Below are positions 25,520-36,497 of a stretch of 64,000 nt of DNA, piece by piece. Origin of the DNA: Arenicola marina (taxonomy: Eukaryota > Annelida > Polychaeta > Arenicolidae); the NCBI GenBank assembly GCA_964019135.1, contig OZ025253.1:10421059-10485058 (forward strand), in the 5' to 3' direction. Position numbers and translations under genes: made by a program. Within the stretch, counting starts at the first letter, position 1, and each line of letters begins with the position of its first letter. The notes under the pieces were generated by a model. That model searched no databases and was not told the origin of the DNA. It saw nothing but the letters and a program-made list of their open reading frames with translations.

Positions 25520-25710
25520 GAGCAAGCCAACCAGCAGCAGAGAGCCAGCCAACCAGCCAGCAAGCCTGCAGCAGGAGGCCAGCCAACCAGCCAGTCGGCA
25601 AGCAGCAGGGCCCAGCCAACCAACCATTCGGCCAGCAGCAGGGGCCAGCCAACCAGCCAGTCGGCCAGCAGCAGGGGGCCAGCCAACCAGCCAGTCGGCC
25701 AGCAGCAGAG

Positions 25711-25754
<44 letters not shown>

Positions 25755-26630
25755 GGCCAGCAGCAGGGAGCCGGGCCAACCAGCCAGTCGGCCAGCAGCA
25801 GAGAGCCAGCCAACGAGCCATCCAGCAGCAGAGAGCCAGCCAACGAGCCAGTCGGCAAGCAGCAGAGCCAGCCAAACAGCCTGTCGGCCAGCAGCAGGGA
25901 GCCAGCCAACCAGCCAGCAAGCCTGCAGCAGAGAGCCAGCCAACCAGCCAGCAAGCCTGCAGCAGAGAGCCAGCCAACCAGCCAGCAAGCCTGCAGCAGA
26001 GAGCCAGCCAACCAGCCAGCAAGCCTGCAGCAGAGAGCCAGCCAACCAGCCAGCAAGCCTGCAGCAGAGAGCCAGCCAACCAGCCAGTCGGCAAGCAGCA
26101 GAGAGCCAGCCAACCAAACAGTCGGCCAGCAGCAGACGGCCAGCCAACCAGCCAGTCGGCCAGCACCAGAGAGCCAGCCAACCAGCCAGTCGGCAAGCAG
26201 CAGGGAGCCAGCCAATCAAACAGACAGCCTGCAGCAGAGAGCCAGCCAACCAGCCAGCAACCCTGCAGCAAAGAGCCAGCCAACGAGCCATTCGGTCAGC
26301 AGCAGAGAGCCAGCCAACCAGTCAATCGGCCAGCAGCATAGAGCCAGCCAACCAACCAGTAGGCAAGCAGCAGGGAGCCAGCCAACCAGCCAGTCGGCAA
26401 ACAGCAGATAGCCAGCCAACCAGCCATTCGGCCAGGAGTAGGGAGCCAGCCAACCAGCCATTCGGCCAGCAGCACAGAGCCAGCCACCCAGCCAGTCGGC
26501 CAGCAGCAGGGCACCAGCCAACCAGCCAGCCAACAGCAGGGAACCAGCCAACCAGCCAGCCAACAGCAGGGAACCAGCCAACCAGCCATCCGGCAGTCGG
26601 GAACCAACCAACCTACCAACCAGCTAGTAG
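25520..26630. repeat. 34-bp minisatellite array, C/A-rich plus strand
   Basis: About 32 copies of a unit reading AGCCAGCCAACCAGCCAG then either TCGGCAAGCAGCAG or CAAGCCTGCAGCAG, ending GAG or GG. A run of identical GCAAGCCTGCAGCAGAG units at about 25920-26080 shows recent amplification, flanked by older TCGGC-type units. A homopolymeric AGCC tract interrupts at about 25715-25750. T is almost absent from the plus strand, so all three minus-strand frames stay open and read tryptophan/leucine/alanine/glycine repeats; these frames are not genes. Confidence 0.96.
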
Positions 26631-26993
26631 CCGGGCGGTCATTCTTTCTATCCGGGCCCTTTACCTTCCGGTTGGCCGCTCCCACTGTACGGCGCCTAAG
26701 CCTCCTCGCGTTGGTTGTAACCCGTTGAAGAAAGATCTCAAATTATTGCTAAGCCTTGCGTGAAGGACACGAACGCCGGATTGTGGGTGTAATCGCGTCT
26801 CCAGTGCATATAATAGCCATGGTTTACGTGGGAGTTGCCAAGTCTATTCACCTGTATGATTAGATGTCGGGTGCCAGTAACCGCTTTGGCTTACTCACCG
26901 AGTTACTTAGTTACCCCCGTGGATGCTACCCCTCAGATCTCTGACCTTGCGTTGCAGGTCGGTGGCGCCGTCTTTCATATTTGCTCTGTCACT
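26631..26993. other. Unique spacer between two minisatellites
   Basis: About 360 bp of unique sequence. No gene or repeat was recognised. Confidence 0.55.
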
Positions 26994-29276
26994 CGTGGGC
27001 GGCCATGACACCGCGTCATTCCCTGCTCCAGTGGCGGCCATGATACCGCGTCACCCCCTGCTCCAGTGGCGGCCATGACACCGCGTAATCCACTGCTCCA
27101 GTGGCGGCCATGACACGGCGTCATCCCCTGCTCCAGTGGCGGCCATGACACCGCGTCATCCCCTCCTCCAGTGGCGGCCATGACACCGCGTCATTCCCTG
27201 CTCTAGTGGCGGCCATGACACCGCGTCATCCCCTGCTCCAGTGGCGGCCATGACACCGCGTCATTCCCTGCTCCAGTGGCGGCCATGACACCGCGTCATC
27301 CCCTGCTCTAGTGGCGGCCATGACACCGCGTCATCCCCTCCTCCAGTGGCGGCCATGACACCGCGTCATTCCCTGCTCTAGTGGCGGCCATGACACCGCG
27401 TCATCCCCTGCTCCAGTGGCGGCCATGACACCGCGTCATTCCCTGCTCCAGTGGCGGCCATGACACCGCGTCATCCCCTGCTCCAGTGGCGGCCATGACA
27501 CCGCGTCATCCCCTGCTCCAGTGGCGGCCATGACACCGCGTCATTCCCTGCTCTAGTGGCGGCCATGACACCGCGTCATCCCCTGCTCCAGTGGCGGCCA
27601 TGACACCGCGTCATTCCCTGCTCCAGTGGCGGCCATGACACCGCGTCATCCCCTGCTCCAGTGGCGGCCATGACACCGCGTCATCCCATGCTCCAGTGGC
27701 GGCCATGACATCGCGTCATCCCCTGCTCCAGTGGCGGCCATGACACCGCGTCATCCCATGCTCTAGTGGCGGCCATGACACCGCGTCATCCCCTGCTCCA
27801 GTGGCGGCCATGACACCGCGTCATTCCCTGCTCTAGTGGCGGCCATGACACCGCGTCATCCCCTGCTCCAGTGGCGGCCATGACACCGCGTCATTCCCTG
27901 CTCCAGTGGCGGCCATGACACCGCGTCATCCCCTGCTCCAGTGGCGGCCATGACACCGCGTCATCCCATGCTCCAGTGGCGGCCATGACATCGCGTCATC
28001 CCCTGCTCCAGTGGCGGCCATGACACCGCGTCATCCCCTGCTCCAGTGGCGGCCATGACACCGCGTCATCCCCTGCTCCAGTGGCGGCCATGACACCGCG
28101 TCATCCCCTGCTCCAGTGGCGGCCATGACACCGCGTGATTCCCTGCTCCAGTGGCGGCCACGACACCGCATCATCCCCTGCTCCAGTGGCGGCCATGACA
28201 CCGCGTCATCCCCTGCTCCAGTGGCGGCCATGACACCGCGTCATCCCCTGCTCCAGTGGCGGCCATGACACCGCGTCATCCCCTGCTCCAATGGCGGCCA
28301 TGACACCGCGTCATCCCCTGCTCCAGTGGCGGCCATGACACCGCGTCATTCCCTGCTCCAGTGGCGGCCACGACACCGCATCATCCCCTGCTCCAGTGGC
28401 GGCCATGACACCGCGTCATCCCCTGCTCTAGTGGCGGCCATGACACCGCGTCATTCCCTGCTCCAGTGGCGGCCATGACACCGCGTCATCCCCTGCTCCA
28501 ATGGCGGCCATGACACCGCGTCATTCCCTGCTCTAGTGGCGGCCATGACACCGCGTCATCCCCTGCTCCAGTGGCGGCCATGACACCGCGTCATTCCCTG
28601 CTCCAGTGGCGGCCATGACACCGCGTCATCCCCTGCTCCAATGGCGGCCATGACACCGCGTCATCCCCTGCTCCAGTGGCGGCCATGACATCGCGTCATC
28701 TCCTGCTCCAGTGCCGGCCATGACACCGCGTCATCCCCTGCTCCAGTGGCGTCCATGACACCGCGTCATCCCCTCCTCCAGTGGCGGCCATGACACCGCG
28801 TCATCCCCTGCTCCAGTGGCGGCCACGACACCGCATCATCCCCTGCTCCAGTGGCGGCCATGACACCGCGTCATCCCCTGCTCCAGTGGCGGCCATGACA
28901 CCGCGTCATCCCCTGCTCCAGTGGCGGCCATGACACCGCGTCATCCCCTGCTCCAGTGGCGGCCATGACACCGCGTCATCCCCTGCTCTAGTGGCGGCCA
29001 TGACACCGCGTCATTCCCTGCTCCAGTGGCGGCCATGACACCGCGTCATTCCCTGCTCCAGTGGCGGCCATGACACCGCGTCATTCCCTGCTCCAGTGGC
29101 GGCCATGACACCGCGTCATCCCCTGCTCCAGTGCCGGCCATGACACCGCGTCATCCCCTGCTCCAGTGGCGGCCATGACACCGCGTCATCCCCTGCTCCA
29201 GTGGCGGCCATGACACCGCGTCATCCCCTGCTCCAGTGGCGGCCATGACACCGCGTCATTCCCTGCTCCAGTGGTG
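26994..29276. repeat. 35-bp CpG-rich minisatellite array
   Basis: About 65 copies of a 35-bp unit: GTGGCGGCCATGACACCGCG followed by TCATCCCCTGCTCCA. Main variants are TCATT for TCATC, CTCTA for CTCCA, CCATG for CCCTG and TCGCG for CCGCG. Each normal unit has three CpG sites and a small inverted repeat ATGAC-5 bp-GTCAT. The variant order at 27541-27750 is repeated at 27821-28030, a shift of 280 bp or eight units, which is a higher-order duplication. The array ends cleanly, with the last unit breaking at GTGGTGTATG. Minus-strand frames (MAATGAGDDAVSW type) are only open locally. Confidence 0.97.
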
Positions 29277-29360
29277 TATGAACACCGCAGTGTTACCTGC
29301 GTGTCGGTTATAAACAGGGGTCAAGCCTCGTATGCCATCTACCTACTCATGTCATAAGCA

Positions 29361-29640
29361 CAGGTAGAGCCGGAATCTGAGGATTCAGCACTTGGTCTTT
29401 GTATTTTCTCTGTCAGTGAGTATTGAATTAAATATGCAATACAAAACAGGATGCATGTTTGATATATCAAGACCCATGAGAATATCCGAATGTAGAGCCC
29501 AGGTAGAGCGGGATACCGTGGATTCACCAAAAAAATCCAGCAATTGTTCGTTGTATTTTCGCTGTTTGTAACTTTTGAATTCAATATGCATTAAAACCCA
29601 TGATGCACTTTCGATCGCCTCGAGCCACATAAAGACATTT
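29361..29640. repeat. Diverged tandem duplication, 139-bp period
   Basis: Two copies begin CAGGTAGAGC at 29361 and 29500. Both contain GGATTCA, TTGTATTTTC, TTGAATT and AATATGCA blocks in the same order, then a GATGCA block and a GAGAATAT or GAGAATGT end. Similarity is clear but eroded. No coding potential. Confidence 0.65.
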
Positions 29641-29660
29641 TAGAGAATGTAGATCAATGA

Positions 29661-32160
29661 ATGGGGAAAGCTGCCTCAGATGACAGTGTTATACCGCTGA
29701 CTACAAGCTGCCATTGGCCTTTGTGGGATCATATTGATATCGTCCAGCACACACCTCAGCTTATAGGCTTCTTAGGGCGTTGACCAGTCATATTATACGT
29801 CATCAATACAGTGTAGTGTATCGTGTCAGCCACGCGGATATACCAGGCGGCCAATGTGCAGCTGCATTATATGACAAATGTGCGGAAATTGCGACACGAC
29901 GAACGCGGCTAAGCCGTTACCCTGCACCGCCGAGTAATTTTAACTGATACTGAAAAAATATTCCAAGTATTCTGTAATAGTCTAGTTTATAGTAATAGTT
30001 TGTGACAGGTAGCAGTTACTGACATGTATGCAGATCGCGCCCTGATAGATTCCACCGCAATCCAAATTCCGAGTAGCCCATTCAATACACAGCGGGTACT
30101 ACCTTACACCGAGATCACCTTGCAGGTTAAAAAGCAAGATGAGATTACAGGCTCAGAGCCCACTACGGCAGTCGGCCTGACGCATGGGCGCGACGGGTCA
30201 GGGGAGAATCACAGCCAGGACCACGTGGCTCTGGTGTCGGGGAGAAAGGGCAAAGGTGCCGGGAACCTAGTGGTCGGGATCCTTCTCGCCACGGTTGTTA
30301 TTTGTTCTGGGCCTTGCTCCCCGCGAGCAGTTCTGGATCATATTTCGTCGGATGCGCGCCGGGGCGATTGGCCGCAGTAGGTACAGTAATATGGAACCGC
30401 TGGGGATAATCCAGAGTTATTCCGTCAGCAGTAGCACATCCGGATAACTGAAGCATGGCGATGGTGATTTGATATGGTATTTTTACCAGTAGGCATGTAT
30501 TAATACTAGGTGAATAGTATTGTTCCTTTCGTATCTATAAATACTTTCTTTAGTCCTTATTTGTTTGTACTTTATTAATAACAAATAATGTCTCGATCAT
30601 CACCATGTTACTGTTATGGTCATTATTTCATTATTATGAACACCTGGTTCGAATAAAGAATGCCATTTCATATTGAATACGACGGCGACATTTAATCGCT
30701 GGACTGGGAAATAGATATTCAGCTAATGCCTGAGTGGTTGGTTGTTCACAGTTTAAATGTGTAGAACGCCTAGTTCTCCAGAGATGTGTACCAGCCCGTC
30801 AAAGATGTCGCGTTAACCCATCAGAAGGCACATTCAGGATAACGTTACACCACTGCAGATAAATAAAGGTTTTCGAATTATATTTTTGACCAGGATGTCG
30901 TGCGTTATATCCCACCTGTTTTCCCACTTTGTAATCGTTCTCGTCCGATGGACTTACCTGTAATCCTATACCGCGTGCAATTTAATCTTAGTCCTCGCGA
31001 CAAGGAAAAACCGGCCGGAAGACTAATATAAACCCCTTGAACGGCATCAGTGACCATAGCGCAGTATCTGGACATTCATGTCAAAGGTCATGATGCATGT
31101 TTTCCTTGCCGTGGCTCCTTTTCCCATCGCCATGTTGCATACACGCTGTCTGCAATGATACTATCTCTTGTTGGCGTTATTGTTTTTGTTTTTGTTATTA
31201 CATGTTAATGTCTTAATGTTATAATTTTGCCTTATAACGTAGTTTATGCTGTCGTATAAACGACGACCCTGGTTGTTTGTATGTGCATTCCCTTTGTTTC
31301 ATCTGTTGCGCTCAAGGTTAATTGCTTCTTATTTCATTCGGACAAATCTCTTTGTTGCATCTGTTGCGCCTAAGGTTAATTATTCCATACCTCAAACAAA
31401 CACAATCATTAAAACCACTGTATTAAATGAGCCATAATATAATAATATCTAATATGGCATATATTTTAAAGTTACTCAGACAGCAATAAATAACAGAGCC
31501 TGTTGGTTATCGCTGCCCTGTCTTGCCTTTTATCATCTGATAACATCTATTTCGTATAGAGTTAACATTCATACAGTCAGATCAATATGCCCAAGAGGTA
31601 TATTTGATAAAGTATCTATATGTCATCAATGTTAGAAAATACTAAATAGCCATAACAAAATTTAGATATTCAAGTCATGATTTATGGGTTGAAATAGGGA
31701 TAAGAGAAAACAATACTGCACTGGACATAATATGTACACTCTGCAACAGAATTTAGATATTACGGCAGATGCACTGTGTAATGAGTTGTGTACTTGCCAT
31801 GCTATGGATGGACCTGAGGCCATGCGGTGCGATAAACTATTCTTCTTCATCTTCTAATAATAAATGTAGACAAAAGATCTATGCATGAGCAGGTTTTTGT
31901 TTGACAGCGCTGTGATATCTAGACCGTTGGGTCATTGGGTCTCCGAATTCACTGTGATCCAGCGGTCGGTGTTAATGTTACAACATCAGGACGTGACAGG
32001 TGTGAACGAGAAGCAGGGTATTTTGGGTCCGTCGTCAGAAGCTGCAGGTGCCCGTCGGCAATGATACCCAACCACGATGTGAAATGGGAGGCGGAGGAGG
32101 GAGGGAGGGAGCGCCGGAGCCTCTGCCCTGCCCTGCCCTCCAGAGGTGCGGTGTCTGCAG
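29661..32160. other. Unique sequence, no gene that can be defended
   Basis: Mostly A/T-rich and unique; the only notable open frame (30024-30380) is listed separately. A direct repeat of GCATCTGTTGCGC-like words occurs near 31300 and 31360 (TCTGTTGCGCTCAAGGTTAA and TCTGTTGCGCCTAAGGTTAA). Confidence 0.45.
30024..30380 (+). CDS. Unrecognised 118-codon open frame, doubtful
   Basis: An ATG-initiated frame of 118 codons in a locally GC-richer stretch of otherwise A/T-rich DNA. It has a mixed, non-repetitive composition, unlike most long frames in this window. Residues about 82-96 (GNLVVGILLATVVIC region) are hydrophobic and could be a weak membrane segment. The N-terminus has no clear signal peptide. 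I recognise no family, no splice partners and no promoter. It may be chance, a fragment of an unknown mobile element, or part of a real exon. Confidence 0.15.
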   Translation: MYADRALIDSTAIQIPSSPFNTQRVLPYTEITLQVKKQDEITGSEPTTAVGLTHGRDGSGENHSQDHVALVSGRKGKGAGNLVVGILLATVVICSGPCSPRAVLDHISSDARRGDWPQ

Positions 32161-32172
32161 CAGCCGGTACCA

Positions 32173-32372
32173 GATACCAGCAGCCGTTTGGTACTGTGGC
32201 AACGGTGGAGGAGATACCAGCAGCCGTTTGGTACTGTGGCAATGGTGGAGGAGATACCAGCAGCCGTTTGGTACTGTGGCAACGGTGGAGGAGATACCAG
32301 CAGCCGTTTGGTACTGTGGCAACGGTGGAGGAGATACCAGCAGCCGTCCGGTACTGTGGCAACGACGGAGGA
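32173..32372. repeat. 40-bp tandem repeat, five copies
   Basis: Five nearly identical 40-bp units, GATACCAGCAGCCGTTTGG then TACTGTGGCAACGGTGGAGGA, starting at 32173, 32213, 32253, 32293 and 32333. They differ by AATGG in the second unit and CCGTCCGG and ACGACGG in the last. The unit contains neither a stop triplet nor its complement in any register, so all six frames are open across the array, giving overlapping frames of up to 177 codons. That pattern is a property of the unit, not evidence for a protein. Confidence 0.93.
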
Positions 32373-34846
32373 TGCTCATGCTGATGTTTCTCCCGCGATG
32401 AGCCACAACAACAAAGGAAGCCGTGGGTGTTGATGAACAAACATGCTGTCCGGACATAGACCGTCCATCCCTGAGGAAACAACTTCTCTCGGGTTTGCTT
32501 AGCTAAGCTTAGCTTTGACCATCCCGAGACTACTACTTATTTACCATGTAGGAGATTGGTTGGATGGTGGGATTCACACGGCCAGGTGTGAATATTGTGT
32601 TACTTCCCCTCACTCGGACCACGGACGACGGGAATAAGGATGAAACATGGCTTCCTTGGGGTCCGGCTGGGCGCGAACACTGGCCCAACACGTGACCCCA
32701 GATAGGGAAGGGTTATTTTAAATCCAGGGCGTAATGGAGGGGGTGAGGATGCGGGGTATTGACGTTTACAAAGAAATTTGCGACCAATTTCTTTCAAATA
32801 AAATTGCCATTTGTCCTTGCCATTAAATAGCTCTATTGGATATACATCTCTCTTGATTTTGAGTAATCAAAAATCCTCACCCCTAGCCTCTTCCCTCTCT
32901 TGAAGTAATGATGTGTCCCCAAGTGATAGGCTATGACATGTATGTTAGCCAAACAGTAGCTGTGTGGCTCAGAGGGTAATAGCGAGCGAAGCGCGCTTCT
33001 ATAGCAACACACATGTATAAAAAAAAAAAAATCATATGTCCATGCGATTAAAAAAAAACGTGGACACATGAGCGATAATACCGGCCGTGGACACATGAGC
33101 GATTATATCGGTCCATCAGGCCGATTTTTCGGACTGTGTCGGACTCTATGATTGGCTTAAATTTAACCTGAATTAAACACTCTTGCAGGTAGGCGGCGGG
33201 TCAATTTCCGAACTGCCGGGTGGGACGTAACGCTTCGTCCGCACAATTATGACACTTCGAATCCGATTTAGATGACTGTGAGAAACAACCGATTGGGCGA
33301 ATGTTTCAACGACTACGTGATTAGACCATATCATCTTCAGAAAACAGCCTAAGATACGAATAGCACAAAAGCCCTATAAACGAAAGGTACCGTCCGCTTT
33401 TCGATTGGCATCGTGGGGTATTATCGCCCACCTTGCAGTGACACTGACAGTGCTATGTTTTGAAGTTTTGTAAACAAAGTTCTGTGCTTTTGTCCAAACT
33501 TTCCCAGGTTTTCCGAACTTAATTGTCCTTGACAAATTAACTGCTGGTTCGATTACCAGGCTTTGTATATTTACATTGTCTGGTCCGGGTAGCATGAGTA
33601 GCCTTTTTCGGATTGAACAATTGAATTGTCAGTCAACAGGCTAAGTTTCACTGACACTTCGAGTGTTTAAATTGGCGTAACGAGTGATGGATACGGCGTC
33701 AGCACCAAAGGCGAAATAGGTAGGTTAACATTAAATAACACATTATTTTTCACTGGTACCTTTTGACGGTCATCGCAGCACACATCCCTGTTACACAAGT
33801 ACCAGATAATAGATCTGCCAAGGTACAACTCACTGTCAATGTTTTAAGCTTCAAGTTTGGAAAGCTGGTGTCTATGACTATGTAAAGTATGTTATTTGAA
33901 AAAATGTATATGACTTATAGATATACGCACATGACAGGTTCTTCTATTTACATATTACGAAAAAATTAACAAATTTGTCGCAAAAAAACACTGATAGAGC
34001 TAGGGCAGATCCAGGGAGGGTGGGTTCTAGGGGGTCCAGACCCGCCCCCCCCCGCCTCCCCACCTTTTTGAGGATGAATGCCATTTTTTAATGTAATTTT
34101 TTTCCATCTGAGGTATGAACCCCCCCCACCCCCCTCTTTCCGAGGAAGAATGCTCTATGAGGTGGCATGGACCCCCCACATGCAGTGACACTACCCCATT
34201 TTCAAATTCTGTCTATGGCAAGAACAGAAATAGTCCCAACCTAAGATGTAAGTTTTTAAACTATAATGGTGGTGTCAAAACATTCTTTCTGATTTCTTTC
34301 CTTGGTCGGTTCACTTCATTTTAAGACCCAGCTAGCGTAGACTAGAATTGTTTTTCTTTGGTTGGTTAGCCTTTCGCTATTTTTTTTTAAACCTGACAAA
34401 CTAAAAAAAAAAATATAACTGAAGTTAAAGAAAAGGTAATTCACAAAAACCTACCCAATGTATAGAGACACTGAGTCTTTTTTTGTTTTAAAAACACTAA
34501 ATGAGAAGAAAACAAGCCAATTCATTAAGCCAAAAAAACGGAAAAGGGCCATTCATTGGGGTACATAAAAACACCGAAACGGACCGAAAGGGACCGAAAC
34601 GCACCGAAACGGAGCGTCTGAAGCATTTGGATATGTATTGTTAAATGTTTTTATGCACGTACTTTACTTATTATCTGTTTATACAGAGTTTATATGCCAT
34701 TTCATGGCATTAATGTTTCGGAATCCGATCGAAAAGAAGCACAACAAAAATAAGTCCATGACCAAGGCCAAAGGTGTATCACTGACTTTCAATATATTAA
34801 TCCCAACGTATTAAGTCATGAAACGAATCTATTTCACACCATGGGC
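32373..34846. other. Unique sequence, no gene recognised
   Basis: It includes a 26-bp-spaced pair of CGTGGACACATGAGCGAT words (33060 and 33086). At about 34003-34130 there is a patch starting GGGCAGATCCAGGGAGGG with CCCGCCCCCC and CCCCCCCACC tracts; it resembles the GGGGCGGATCCA ends of the element at 51881 and may be another worn element. A tRNA-like word GTGGCTCAGAGGGTAATAGC at 32962 lacks a box B. Confidence 0.45.
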
Positions 34847-35144
34847 GGTGTTGAGTTTTCACAACCCTGGAGGTGGTATTGGGTATTTACACCCCGGGTG
34901 GTGTTGAGTATTCACAACTCTGGAGGTGTTAAGTTAATTGGTATTGGGCATTCACACCCCGGGTGGTGTTGAGTATTCACAACTCTGGAGGTGTTAAGTT
35001 AATTGGTGTTGAGCATTCACACCCTGGATGGTGTTGAGTATTAACAACTCTGGAGGTGTCAAGTTAATTGGTGTTGAGCATTCACACCCTGGATGGTGTC
35101 GAGTATTCGCAACTACGGAGGCAAGTTAACTGGTGTTGAGCATT
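34847..35144. repeat. 65-bp tandem repeat, about 4.5 copies
   Basis: The unit is GGTGTTGAGTATTCACAAC followed by TCTGGAGGTGTTAAGTTAAT and TGGTGTTGAGCATTCACACC. The two halves of the unit are themselves similar (GGTGTTGAGTATTCACA and GGTGTTGAGCATTCACA), so the array grew from a shorter ancestral unit. The first copy lacks the TAAGTTAATT segment and the last copies are degenerate. The array ends 60 bp before the PHD-OTU pseudogene. Confidence 0.9.
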
Positions 35145-35204
35145 ATAAGCATTATAGAAGCCGCATTATATAAGACCTGCATTTGCCTCATATGACCAGT
35201 TACC

Positions 35205-36497
35205 TTGAATGAAACCTTTGAGATAAGGCTCGTATTACCACTGACCGTGCCGATCTCAAGGAAGCGCCGTGATGCAAAAGCCAGTGCAATGGCGCATTGG
35301 CCATGCGGTAAATGCCAACTTGAGTGTACCAATATTTGTATTTTCTGTGACAAATGTGAAGTTTGGCTCCAAGCAGACTGTGAAGAGCTGAATAATATCC
35401 AGATGGATGTTCTGCAAAACAGCTCAAGTGACTACTACTGCTCTAGCTGCTGCAAAGATTCCACTGGAAATTTCGATTTCCAAGCAGCCATGAGGCGCCT
35501 GAAGAAGCCATAAATCTCTGAAGGCTGCTGCAGAGAGAGAGGCGATATTGCTTCGCCATGTGCCTGCTTTGTCGGCTATTACTGGGTCGTTCTTTAATTT
35601 CGAACCGGACCAAGCGACTCTTCAAATCCTGGAGAAGGTTGGAGGCGCTGGCGACAGAGTGCCAGTGAAGGTTCCTGCCGATGGAAACTGCTTTTTTTCA
35701 TCCGTCTCCGGGGGCCCCTGGCGGGTAACGCCACGTACGCAGCTTGCTTGCGCGTCCTATGCGCTATAGAACTGATAACCCACAAGGAACATTACAAGGG
35801 AGAGCACATGAGAGGGGGCTTGAACCTTGTCAGCCCAACCTTTCATGTCATCCTGCCGAGATGCTACGACAAATGGCGCATATGCATCAGCTTGGCACAT
35901 GCAAGCCGCTGCCAGTGTCATAGGCAGAGGCAATGTGTCTATTTATCCAGACTCTTAGATAAGACGTTGAACATTCTGAACATGACTTTCTCACCGATGT
36001 TAAGACTGGAAAAGGATCCAGTGTATATAATGTGAACCTCCACGAATACTGCAACGAGCCAGACGTGGATCCCAGATCATTTCGTTCCTCTCATGGTCAT
36101 CGGTGATGTTGAAGAACCGGAGATATGTGTTGCAGATTCTGACGACCACATTAACGTCGATAAGCAATCTGCGATGTCACTCCAATACAAGTGGAGTTGT
36201 CTAGCAGCAGCTCTCTGGCAAGCCAACAACTTGCCTCAACTCCTAAGTCTTCAAACGCAGCCGAGTCGTCCACTTCCACTGTGGAAAACGACTCTTTAAA
36301 GAGGATTCCGATCTCTTCTCCAAAGTCAAAAGGGACAATAGACAATAGACAATCCACAAGCAGTTGGTCACCCTCTTCCGAATAGTAAGCCACTTGAAAT
36401 GAAAGACGTGATGCAAATGCTACAAAAACCAAGTGAAACGGAACTTAAACTTTGTTTAAGAAAAATATTAATACTCAGATCGAGTACGTCTAGCTAA
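35205..36497 (+). pseudogene. PHD-finger plus OTU cysteine protease pseudogene
   Basis: OTU proteases usually cleave ubiquitin chains using Cys-His-Asp residues. The first frame (to about 35507) encodes a PHD-like zinc finger: CGKC, then CDKCEVW, then YYCSSC. After a one-base shift the next frame reads LRHVPALSAITGSFF and VPADGNCFF, the OTU Asp-Gly-Asn-Cys catalytic motif. A shift near 35715 leads to LAGNATYAA and ELITHKEHY. Two compensating shifts enclose about 35858-35950, where the alternative frame reads ASAWHMQAAASVIGRG. The frame then continues to VYIM, a TGA at 36033 (probably from a TGG Trp codon), and WIPDHFVPL, the OTU catalytic-histidine motif. A Ser-rich tail shifts frame again and ends at 36497. 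There are at least five frameshifts and one stop, so no functional product is expected. The true 5' end is unclear, as the open frame has no upstream ATG. PHD-OTU genes of this type are, to my knowledge, multicopy in invertebrates. There is no sign of introns. Confidence 0.85.

Noticed and set aside
25405..26685. Minus-strand Trp/Leu/Ala/Gly frames that look like membrane proteins
   Set aside because: They are translations of the 34-bp array; all three minus frames are open at once.
31949..32482. 177-codon minus frame as a candidate gene
   Set aside because: Its core is the 40-bp array; equivalent frames exist on both strands, and the ends show no domain.
32950..33010. GTGGCTCAGAGGGTAATAGCGAGCG resembling a tRNA head, written here only as a pointer to this position
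   Set aside because: There is an anticodon-stem-like palindrome but no T-loop or box B, so neither a tRNA nor a SINE can be supported.
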